NCBI GenBank assembly: GCA_013298445.1
Contig: JAAFHQ010000162.1
Coordinates: 1 to 9,669, forward strand
Direction: 5' to 3'
From: Chitinophagales bacterium
Lineage (GTDB): Bacteria; Bacteroidota; Bacteroidia; Chitinophagales; Saprospiraceae
DNA: 9,669 nucleotides
Shown: one piece after another, positions 1 to 5,346 of the stretch
Numbering within the stretch: position 1 is the stretch's first letter
Layout: each line of letters opens with the position of its first letter
Translations under genes and position numbers: made by a program
The notes under the pieces: generated by a model
The model's database searches: none
Told to the model about the DNA's origin: nothing
The model's input: only the letters and a program-made list of their open reading frames with translations

Positions 1-2
1 TT

Positions 3-419
3 GCTTTTGTCAACTCGGTTTGGGACATCAAGTTCATCAAGATTCAAGGTTTTACCTACGATCTCAACAACATTGAGCACAATATCCTGCGCCCGGTGTT
101 TAAAGATGCAAGGGTGCACGCCGCCATCAATTGTGCGTCCTATTCTTGCCCAAGGTTGCGACAAGAGGCCTACACCCCGGAGAAATTGGACAGCCAATTG
201 GAAGATGCCATGAAAAAATTCCTGGCCGACCCGCTGCGCAATAAAATAACGGCTGAAAAAGCCGAGATTTCCGAAATTTTCAAGTGGTTCAAAGGTGATT
301 TTGACCGAGATGCGGGCTCTTTAATTGCCTACATCAATAAATTTTCGACCCAAAAGATCTCAGACAAAACTGAACTCAAATACCTCAATTACAACTGGAC
401 CCTCAACGAAACCAAGTAA
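3..419 (+). CDS. DUF547 domain-containing protein, C-terminal part (5' truncated by window edge)
   Basis: The frame is open from the window edge to TAA at 417-419, leaving about 138 residues of C-terminus; the start lies outside. The DUF547 signature is clear: a segment reading WDIKFIKIQGFTYDLNNIEH (IEH being the conserved core), then ILRP, then RVHAAINCASYSCPRL with its paired cysteines, and near the end IFKWFKGDF and the closing YLNYNWTLNE. DUF547 proteins are widespread and have no established biochemical activity; in Bacteroidota many are exported, but the N-terminus that would show a signal peptide is missing. A long palindromic repeat follows 15 bases after the stop, so the gene probably ends its transcription unit. 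Family assignment is firm; function is unknown. Confidence 0.88.
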   Translation, partial: AFVNSVWDIKFIKIQGFTYDLNNIEHNILRPVFKDARVHAAINCASYSCPRLRQEAYTPEKLDSQLEDAMKKFLADPLRNKITAEKAEISEIFKWFKGDFDRDAGSLIAYINKFSTQKISDKTELKYLNYNWTLNETK

Positions 420-433
420 AAAAGCACACTACT

Positions 434-613
434 GACATTTTGCTCGGAGGACATCAATTGCCCCAGGCTTCAGCCTGGGGATATCGGAATCCCTTGGATT
501 TGGGCTTTAGCCCTGACTTGAAAATTGAATTTTGGGCTAAAGCCCGATCAAAAGGGGAAGCCCTGCCCACGAGCTAAAGCACGTGGCAATTGATGTCCTC
601 CGAGCAGAATGTC
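434..613. repeat. 180-bp palindromic intergenic element (29-bp terminal inverted repeats)
   Basis: The ends at 434-462 and 585-613 are inverted copies of each other, 28 of 29 bases matching. Nested inside are a hairpin CCCCAGGCT/AGCCTGGGG (461-480), a perfect 12-bp inverted pair GGGCTTTAGCCC (502-513) and GGGCTAAAGCCC (534-545), and a short CCACG/CGTGG stem near 567-585. No reading frame of note lies inside. The whole could fold into a long cruciform or branched RNA. The form (palindromic, gene-free, between genes) suits a REP-like or MITE-like mobile repeat; repeats of this kind are often mobilised by REP-associated tyrosine transposases, but no transposase is in the window, so that link is inference. 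It fills the gap between the DUF547 gene and the CMD gene. Confidence 0.85.
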
Positions 614-662
614 GATTAGTATGGTAAATAAACAACCATTCATCTAAATACAACAACTAACC

Positions 663-1001
663 ATGGCTCAAAAGCATTATTTCGATCCAGCCGACCTCGC
701 CAAGTTCGGCGACATTACCAAGTGGCAAAAAGCAATGGGCGACAAATATTTCGCCTGGTATGGGGAAACCATGAAAGAAGGAGCGCTTACCGAACGGGAA
801 AAGGCCCTGATTGCCCTGGCGGTAGCTCATGCCATTCAATGCCCTTATTGCATTGATGCCTACACCTCCACTTCGCTGGAAAAAGGGGCCGATGAGGAAC
901 AAATGATGGAAGCGGTGCATGTAGCGGCGGTCATTCGGGCTGGTTCCAGCCTCGTTTATGGCGTACAAATGATGAACCACGCTGAAGAAATAACCATGTA
1001 A
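663..1001 (+). CDS. Arsenosugar biosynthesis-associated peroxidase-like protein (carboxymuconolactone decarboxylase / AhpD-like family)
   Basis: This 112-residue protein is one CMD/AhpD-like domain. The core is LTEREKALIALAVAHAIQ followed by CPYCIDAYT, which supplies a redox-type CxxC at Cys60 and Cys63, then a conserved helix EEQMMEAVHVAAVIRAG and the ending VYGVQMMNHAEE. That combination is typical of the small peroxidase-like proteins found beside arsS. The classical AhpD motif is CxxCxxxH; here the position of the histidine is Tyr67. The arsS-like gene begins 136 bp downstream on the same strand, supporting a shared pathway. The exact reaction is not established; a redox or peroxide-related role in arsenic metabolism is inferred from the family. 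The start ATG at 663 fits the family length; no Shine-Dalgarno sequence is visible, as is usual in this phylum. Confidence 0.85.
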   Translation: MAQKHYFDPADLAKFGDITKWQKAMGDKYFAWYGETMKEGALTEREKALIALAVAHAIQCPYCIDAYTSTSLEKGADEEQMMEAVHVAAVIRAGSSLVYGVQMMNHAEEITM

Positions 1002-1023
1002 GCTTTATAATTTGAGTGCATGA

Positions 1024-1113
1024 CAAATTTGGAGCAACGCAAAAACCAACGGATGATTTTGGGTTGTAGAGACGCACGGCCGTGCGTCTCTACGGCGCGT
1101 TGCCCCAATTTTG
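1024..1113. repeat. Nested palindromic repeat containing a 28-bp perfect palindrome
   Basis: Positions 1066-1093 form a perfect palindrome with 14-base arms (GTAGAGACGCACGG and its complement) and no spacer. Around it is an outer inverted pair, 1024-1040 against 1097-1113, matching at 15 of 17 bases. The element fills most of the 136-bp gap between the CMD gene and arsS. It resembles the short dispersed GTAGAGACG-type palindromes seen in many copies in some Bacteroidota and cyanobacterial genomes (from memory, not searched). In RNA it would make a very stable hairpin between the two cistrons, so it may act as a terminator without a U tract, an mRNA processing point, or simply be a selfish repeat. 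Confidence 0.85.
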
Positions 1114-1137
1114 GCATGAACTCTTATAATTTTCACT

Positions 1138-2214
1138 ATGGCCATTCACCAAAAAGGAAAATCCCTTGCTGCTCGCGGCGATGCACTATCGGATACTTTT
1201 TTCCAACTGGAAGTCCTCAATGGGCGCGAACGCAGCGCGGTCCAATTCAAACCCTTCGAGGAATCCATCAAAATCGCTGGTTTTGATCAGGGCAAACTAT
1301 TGCCCTCCCGCATCGAAATTTTCCAAATCAATGTAGGCAAACTGTGCAATCAAACCTGTGCCCATTGCCACGTGGACGCCGGCCCCGATCGCAAAGCCGA
1401 AAACATGGACAAGGCAACTTTCGATCGTTGTTTGGAAATACTGGCCAAATACGACATTCCTACGGTAGACATTACCGGTGGTGCGCCCGAAATGAATCCA
1501 CACTTCCGCTGGTTTGTTGAAGAATGCCATAAGTTGGGCAAACACGTAATGAACCGTTGCAACCTCACCATTATCGTGTCCAACCCCAAATACCAGGATT
1601 TGCCCCATTTTTTCGCCGAAAACAAAGTGGAAGTTGTTTCCTCTCTGCCCCATTATTCCGCACTGCGTACGGATAGCCAAAGGGGCGACGGGGTATTTGA
1701 AGATTCGATCAAAGCCCTGCAACTGCTCAATGCGGTGGGCTATGCCCAAGCCGATTCTGGGCTAAACCTCAATCTGGTCTACAATCCCTCCGGTGCTTTT
1801 TTGCCCGGCGGCCAAACTTCCCTGGAAAACGAATTCAAACGCCAGCTTAAGCGCAAATACAACGTGGATTTCAACAATCTCTACGTCATCACCAATATGC
1901 CGATCAGCCGTTTTCTGGATTATTTGCTGGAAAGTGGGAATTATGAAAAATACATGACCTCACTGATCGATGCTTTCAATCCCGCCGCAGTAGCCGGGGT
2001 GATGTGCCGCAATACCATTTCAGTGAGTTGGGATGGCTGGATGTACGATTGTGATTTCAATCAGATGCTGGATCTTAAGGTCAGTACCCCTGGAAAATCA
2101 GTTCATGATTTTGATCTCGCGGCGCTCGAAAAACGGGACATCGTGCTCAATCAGCACTGCTATGGGTGTACTGCGGGTGCTGGATCGAGCTGTGGCGGGC
2201 AGGTGGCTGAATAG
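1138..2214 (+). CDS. arsS: Arsenosugar biosynthesis radical SAM protein ArsS
   Basis: This 358-residue protein carries the radical SAM cluster motif CNQTCAHC (Cys70, Cys74, Cys77), which binds the 4Fe-4S cluster and S-adenosylmethionine, followed by HVDAGPDR. A glycine-rich stretch DITGGAPEMNPHFRWFVEE and RCNLTII follow, then a C-terminal Cys-rich region with MCRNTISVSWDGWMYDCDFN and the ending HCYGCTAGAGSSCGG (Cys341, 344, 352). This is the ArsS (DUF3641-type) architecture at about its usual length. Known role: ArsS transfers the 5'-deoxyadenosyl group of SAM to dimethylarsenic, giving the precursor of oxo-arsenosugars; ArsM supplies the methylated arsenic. Some homologues of this gene pair are, as I recall, selenoproteins; here the frame has no internal TGA and ends in TAG, so this is a plain cysteine form. 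ATG 1138 was chosen because the typical N-terminus ahead of the rSAM core is then complete. Confidence 0.92.
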   Translation: MAIHQKGKSLAARGDALSDTFFQLEVLNGRERSAVQFKPFEESIKIAGFDQGKLLPSRIEIFQINVGKLCNQTCAHCHVDAGPDRKAENMDKATFDRCLEILAKYDIPTVDITGGAPEMNPHFRWFVEECHKLGKHVMNRCNLTIIVSNPKYQDLPHFFAENKVEVVSSLPHYSALRTDSQRGDGVFEDSIKALQLLNAVGYAQADSGLNLNLVYNPSGAFLPGGQTSLENEFKRQLKRKYNVDFNNLYVITNMPISRFLDYLLESGNYEKYMTSLIDAFNPAAVAGVMCRNTISVSWDGWMYDCDFNQMLDLKVSTPGKSVHDFDLAALEKRDIVLNQHCYGCTAGAGSSCGGQVAE

Positions 2215-2322
2215 TTGAGGGAGGTTGAGAAGGTTGAGAAGGTTGAGGCTACCGCGAGAAGCTTAGACAAGGATGCGTCTAAGTCGCTTGCGGTAGCCTC
2301 AACCTCCCTCAACCTTCTCAAC
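2214..2322. repeat. GTTGAG-phased palindromic element, copy 1
   Basis: This begins on the last base of the arsS stop codon. The left arm has four GTTGAG hexamers starting at 2214, 2224, 2233 and 2242 (spacing 10, 9, 9); the right arm has three inverted copies, CTCAAC, at 2298, 2308 and 2317. Inside, 2241-2268 pairs with 2277-2304 at 24 of 28 positions, including the core GGCTACCGC / GCGGTAGCC and CTTAGAC / GTCTAAG. The loop is only about 8 bases. Transcribed from arsS, it would fold into one long hairpin and may stop or protect the message, but there is no U tract. It is homologous to the element at 9112-9224. Confidence 0.87.
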
Positions 2323-2419
2323 CGAATGCCTCGCTTGTTAAAAAATTCCTAATCCCCCATTCGCCCAATAATTTTTATCTTGCTTAGGTCATTCTTCTGT
2401 TATCACAAAAAACCAAAAC

Positions 2420-2917
2420 ATGAAACAATTGAGATACCTAAGCTGTGCGCTGGCACTGTTGCTGAGTGGAAATTTTTTGCTGGCCCAGGTACGCGTGGGT
2501 GGTGGTTTTACCTACGGAACCAAATTTGAAAAGCCAGGTTTGTTCGCCCGTGGGGAGTTTCAAATCCCCAACAAAGACCTGGGGATTGTGGCCTCGGGTA
2601 ATTTCTACTTTCCCAAAGAGGACAAAAACCTGGGCGTAAGTGATAGCCGCATGGCCTTTAACCTGGATGGGATGTATACCTTCGCAGGCAACGACTTTTT
2701 GGACATTTATGGCCTCGGCGGTTTGAATGTGATGCGTTCCAGCCGCAAGATCACCGGCTTTGACGATAAAGCTACGGATACCAAATTTGGTTTTGGCGTG
2801 GGTGGCGGCATTCGCTACAAACTGGAAAGTAAACTGGTCCCGATGGCCGAGATGAAATACATCAAAGGTGGGCAGGATGAGTTCGTGATCAATATTGGGG
2901 TGTTGTTTCAATTGTAG
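2420..2917 (+). CDS. Small exported outer-membrane beta-barrel protein
   Basis: This 165-residue protein starts with a clear signal peptide: positively charged MKQLRY, a hydrophobic run LSCALALLLSGNFLLA, and a likely cut before Gln23. The mature part is a series of short amphipathic strands separated by turns, e.g. VRVGGGFTYGT, GLFARGEFQI, LGIVASGNFYF, DIYGLGGLNV, KFGFGVGGGIRYKL, MAEMKYIKGG, and it ends in the strand FVINIGVLFQL. That is the pattern of an OmpA/OmpW-like eight-stranded barrel of the 'outer membrane beta-barrel domain' type common in Bacteroidota. No binding residues or substrate can be named. It stands alone between two repeat elements and is probably transcribed by itself; no convincing promoter was found in the 97 bases between the repeat and the ATG. 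Confidence 0.78.
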   Translation: MKQLRYLSCALALLLSGNFLLAQVRVGGGFTYGTKFEKPGLFARGEFQIPNKDLGIVASGNFYFPKEDKNLGVSDSRMAFNLDGMYTFAGNDFLDIYGLGGLNVMRSSRKITGFDDKATDTKFGFGVGGGIRYKLESKLVPMAEMKYIKGGQDEFVINIGVLFQL

Positions 2918-2982
2918 GGGCAACCCTCGCGGTTGCCCGTGTAGAATTTAAGGGGGGGAAACCCAGATTTTTCCCCCTTAAA
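2918..2982. repeat. Tandem hairpins directly behind the beta-barrel gene
   Basis: Hairpin 1 starts on the base after the stop codon: GGGCAACC (2918-2925), loop CTCGC, GGTTGCCC (2931-2938). Hairpin 2 pairs TTTAAGGGGG (2947-2956) with CCCCCTTAAA (2973-2982) across a 16-base loop. The position fits transcript termination or 3'-end protection. Neither is a textbook intrinsic terminator: hairpin 1 has no T tract, and the tract behind hairpin 2 is A-rich on the plus strand. The first hairpin also resembles a common dispersed repeat type, so a repeat origin is equally possible. Confidence 0.6.
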
Positions 2983-3001
2983 AAAAATAGTCAAATCTTC
3001 C

Positions 3002-3034
3002 TTTGCGCAAATCTCCACAAAATCCCTACCTTTG
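3002..3034 (+). promoter_or_regulatory. Bacteroidota-type promoter of guaB
   Basis: TTTG at 3002-3005 and TACCTTTG at 3027-3034 match the Bacteroidota consensus (-33 TTTG, -7 TAnnTTTG) perfectly, with a 21-bp spacer inside the known range of roughly 19-21. The -7 element ends only three bases before the guaB ATG at 3038, which puts the expected transcription start on or next to the start codon. The decamer CCTTTGCGCA occurs in both elements, at 3000-3009 and 3030-3039. Confidence 0.72.
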
Positions 3035-3037
3035 CGC

Positions 3038-4522
3038 ATGGATACGCAAAATACCAACCTGGACAAATTTCTGGGCGAGGCACTGACCTTCGACGACGTG
3101 CTGCTCGCTCCGGCATACTCTGAAGTATTGCCTCGTGAAGTGGACATCACTTCCCAACTTACTCGCGAATTAAGATTGAATGCTCCCGTTGTTTCGGCCG
3201 CTATGGATACGGTAACCGAAGCAAAACTGGCTATTGCAATTGCTCGGCAGGGTGGCATTGGGATCATTCACAAGAACATGACCATTGCTGAACAAGCCGA
3301 ACAGGTTCGCCTGGTCAAACGTTCGGAAAGTGGCATGATCATCGATCCCGTCACGCTGAAACCGGACGCAACCATTCGCGATGCCAAAAACCACATGGAG
3401 CGCTTCAAGATTGGCGGGATTCCGGTAGTTGATGTCAACAACCATCTGGTGGGCATCCTGACCAACCGCGACTTGCGTTTTGAAACCAGTCTGGATCGCT
3501 CGGTTCAAGAACTGATGACCTCCAAAAATCTGGTCACCGCACCCGCAGGAACTACCCTGCATCAAGCCCGCGAAATTCTGCAACGCAACAAGATTGAAAA
3601 ACTGCCTGTGGTTGATGACAACAACAAGCTGGTCGGTTTGATCACCTACAAAGACATCATGAAGGTGATCAACTATCCCCTCTCGTGCAAGGATACCTTT
3701 GGGCGTTTGGTGGTAGGGGCAGCTTTGGGCGTTACTCGCGACATGATGGAGCGGGTGGAAGCCCTGGTTCACGTAGGCGTTGACGTGGTTGCGATCGATA
3801 CTGCTCATGGGCACTCTCAAGGAGTACTCAACGCGGTAAGAGAGGTTAAGAAAAAATACCGGGACCTACAAGTCATCGGTGGCAACGTAGCCACTGGCGC
3901 AGCGGCCTTGGCTTTGGTTGAAGCCGGAGTAGATGCCGTAAAAGTAGGCGTTGGACCTGGCTCAATTTGTACCACCCGCATCGTAGCAGGGGTAGGGGTG
4001 CCTCAGTTGACCGCAATCAGCTGGGCAGCTCAGGCTTTGAAAGGCACGGGGGTTCCGATTATTGGCGACGGTGGGATTCGTTATACGGGCGATATCGTTA
4101 AAGCGCTCGCCGCAGGTGCAAGTACCATCATGGCGGGTGGCTTGTTTGCCGGAGTAGAAGAAGCACCGGGCGAAACGATTCTTTTTGAAGGCCGAAAATT
4201 CAAAGTATACCGGGGCATGGGCTCTCTGGGGGCCATGCAGGAAGGTTCCAAAGACCGTTACTTCCAGGATGTAGAAGACGACATCAAAAAACTGGTGCCA
4301 GAAGGCATCGAAGGTCGGGTACCGTTCAAAGGAACCCTGGCGGAAGTGATGGTACAATACATCGGAGGCTTACGCGCCGGGATGGGTTACTGTGGCGCCA
4401 ATACGGTGGAAGAGTTACAACAGAAAGGCCGTTTTGTAAAAATCACAGCAGCAGGGGTGAAAGAAAGCCACCCGCACAACGTGAACATTACGAAGGAAGC
4501 GCCGAACTACAGTACACGGTAA
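3038..4522 (+). CDS. guaB: Inosine-5'-monophosphate dehydrogenase
   Basis: GuaB oxidises IMP to XMP with NAD+, the committed step of guanine nucleotide synthesis in the cytosol. The 494-residue protein has the full family layout: the N-terminal opening EALTFDDVLLAPAYS, part one of the TIM barrel with VVSAAMDTVTEAKLAIAIA, a pair of CBS domains at about residues 100-212 (each with a GIPVVD / KLPVVD core), then the barrel again. The catalytic loop is GPGSICTTR with nucleophile Cys311. Downstream are the IMP phosphate-binding IIGDGGIRYTGDIVKALAAGA, the flap YRGMGSLGAM and GSKDRYF, and the C-terminal GYCGANTVEEL. A TTG at 3032 would add two residues, but ATG 3038 gives the normal family N-terminus. 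It is a single-gene unit facing the minus-strand yceI cluster. Confidence 0.98.
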   Translation: MDTQNTNLDKFLGEALTFDDVLLAPAYSEVLPREVDITSQLTRELRLNAPVVSAAMDTVTEAKLAIAIARQGGIGIIHKNMTIAEQAEQVRLVKRSESGMIIDPVTLKPDATIRDAKNHMERFKIGGIPVVDVNNHLVGILTNRDLRFETSLDRSVQELMTSKNLVTAPAGTTLHQAREILQRNKIEKLPVVDDNNKLVGLITYKDIMKVINYPLSCKDTFGRLVVGAALGVTRDMMERVEALVHVGVDVVAIDTAHGHSQGVLNAVREVKKKYRDLQVIGGNVATGAAALALVEAGVDAVKVGVGPGSICTTRIVAGVGVPQLTAISWAAQALKGTGVPIIGDGGIRYTGDIVKALAAGASTIMAGGLFAGVEEAPGETILFEGRKFKVYRGMGSLGAMQEGSKDRYFQDVEDDIKKLVPEGIEGRVPFKGTLAEVMVQYIGGLRAGMGYCGANTVEELQQKGRFVKITAAGVKESHPHNVNITKEAPNYSTR

Positions 4523-4626
4523 TTTCGGATTGGGGATTTCGGATTTCGGTGGAGTCATAGCTTGAAAGTTTACCCAACTTTAGAGATGAACTTCCACCGA
4601 AATCCGAAATTCCGAAATCCTAAATC
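4523..4626. repeat. TTTCGG-rich inverted repeat between convergent genes
   Basis: An 18-base perfect inverted repeat, 4536-4553 against 4593-4610, reads ATTTCGGATTTCGGTGGA on the left arm. The homology continues outward imperfectly through further GGATTT/TTTCGG units on both sides, so each arm is itself made of short direct repeats. Between the arms is a small hairpin AAAGTT / AACTTT. The element occupies almost all the 107 bp between the stop codons of guaB (plus) and the second yceI (minus) and could serve both as a terminator, though neither side has a clear T tract. Confidence 0.8.
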
Positions 4627-4629
4627 CAT

Positions 4630-5238
4630 TCACATTCCCTTCTCCACCTCCACAATCATATCCATGTGGATGCGAATCAGGTCGTTGACCCGGATCGTGC
4701 CCATGAGCGCTCTGGGTGGAGTAAGCCCAAAATCGGTCATGAGAATATTTTTATCGCTGACAAATCGAAACCTTCCTGGTTCGGTTTGTTGAGTACGTAC
4801 GCTCAGGTCAATGGTTTTTCTTACCCCGGCAATGGTCAGCCCAGCCTCGACAACCTGAGTGGCCCAAGTTCCAGGTTCTTTCAATTTCTCATCGTCCAGT
4901 TGTTTGACCTGAACCAATTCGATGCGGATTCTGGGGTATTCGTCCCCTTTCAAGGTTCTTTGCAAATCCTTGTTCATCATTTTGTTCCCACAATCCAGGT
5001 TAGCTACTCCAAGATCCAGTATTGCATTGGAAAAGGTAGCTGAGGTTCCACTTTTTCCCTTGTTGAATTTCACCGTTGAGCGCGGAAACTGGTCAGTACA
5101 ATCACATTTGAATTTGTTGACGTTGCTCGAACCGTAAAGAACCAGTTCACTTGCTGGATCAATGGAAACAACTGCATCATTGGAAATACCCAACACCAAA
5201 ACTCCAAACAAAAGAACTAAAGCAAAATACTTTCTCAT
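4630..5238 (-). CDS. YceI family periplasmic/exported protein (cysteine-containing paralogue)
   Basis: This 202-residue protein begins with a hydrophobic export signal (MRKYFALVLLFGVLVLGIS) and contains one YceI domain. YceI proteins are lipocalin-like barrels that bind polyisoprenoid or similar amphiphilic ligands. Family marks are MMNKDLQRTLKGDEYPRIRIEL in the middle, the GLTIAGVRKTIDLSV strand pair, and the C-terminal MTDFGLTPPRALMGT followed by DLIRIHMDM. Unlike the other YceI here it has three cysteines after the signal (Cys45, Cys47, Cys83), which could form a disulfide or bind a ligand. The start at 5238 is preferred: a longer frame begins at TTG 5304, but those extra 22 residues run through a terminator hairpin and would bury the signal peptide. 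It is the last gene of the minus-strand cluster, 108 bp after the porin. Confidence 0.9.
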   Translation of the reverse strand: MRKYFALVLLFGVLVLGISNDAVVSIDPASELVLYGSSNVNKFKCDCTDQFPRSTVKFNKGKSGTSATFSNAILDLGVANLDCGNKMMNKDLQRTLKGDEYPRIRIELVQVKQLDDEKLKEPGTWATQVVEAGLTIAGVRKTIDLSVRTQQTEPGRFRFVSDKNILMTDFGLTPPRALMGTIRVNDLIRIHMDMIVEVEKGM

Positions 5239-5268
5239 GGCTTTGAATTGTGGTGTGATAAAATAGGG

Positions 5269-5304
5269 AAAAAAATTGGGGGCATCATAGCCTGATGTCC
5301 CCAA
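5269..5304 (-). terminator. Intrinsic terminator behind the porin gene
   Basis: Read on the minus strand: TTGGGG, A, CATCA, loop GGCTA, TGATG, C, CCCCAA, then seven T residues (complement of 5275-5269). That is an 11-bp stem with one internal A/C mismatch, a 5-base loop and an immediate U tract, a textbook rho-independent terminator. It starts 42 bases after the porin stop codon and ends 30 bases before the ATG of the second yceI, so it sits inside the cluster and should lower expression of that last gene unless it has its own promoter. Confidence 0.88.
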
Positions 5305-5346
5305 GTATTTTTAGTAAGAATTTTTATCAGGATTCACAGGTAGTGT

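Noticed and set aside
1127..1134. TAATTTTC as a promoter -7 element for arsS
   Set aside because: It misses the final G of TAnnTTTG and no TTTG lies at 19-21 bp upstream (the nearest is 13 bp away).
1297..1749. 150-codon minus-strand open frame inside arsS
   Set aside because: The plus strand has the radical SAM motif and full-length ArsS; the antisense product has no recognisable features.
2214..2250. Possible CRISPR-like array from regularly spaced GTTGAG repeats
   Set aside because: Units are only 6 bp with 3-4 bp between them and are inverted on the other arm; there are no 25-40 bp repeats or spacers and no cas genes.
2376..2382. TATCTTG as a promoter -7 element for the beta-barrel gene
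   Set aside because: It is one T short of TAnnTTTG and has no -33 element at a plausible distance.
2438..2923. 161-codon open frame on the minus strand opposite the beta-barrel gene
   Set aside because: The plus strand encodes a signal peptide and a regular barrel pattern; the minus-strand translation has no recognisable domain and mirrors the coding bias of the real gene.
2947..2989. Intrinsic terminator behind the beta-barrel gene
   Set aside because: The stem is followed by A residues on the plus strand; on the minus strand the T run precedes the stem, so it is not a standard terminator in either direction.
3032..3037. Alternative TTG start of guaB two codons upstream
   Set aside because: It overlaps the -7 promoter element TACCTTTG, so it is unlikely even to be transcribed; ATG 3038 fits the family.
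3170..3820. 216-codon minus-strand open frame inside guaB
   Set aside because: It lies entirely within the unmistakable IMP dehydrogenase coding region and its translation resembles no family.
5239..5304. N-terminal extension of the second YceI protein from TTG 5304
   Set aside because: The extension would be encoded by the terminator hairpin and would place 22 residues in front of a good signal peptide; ATG 5238 is the better start.
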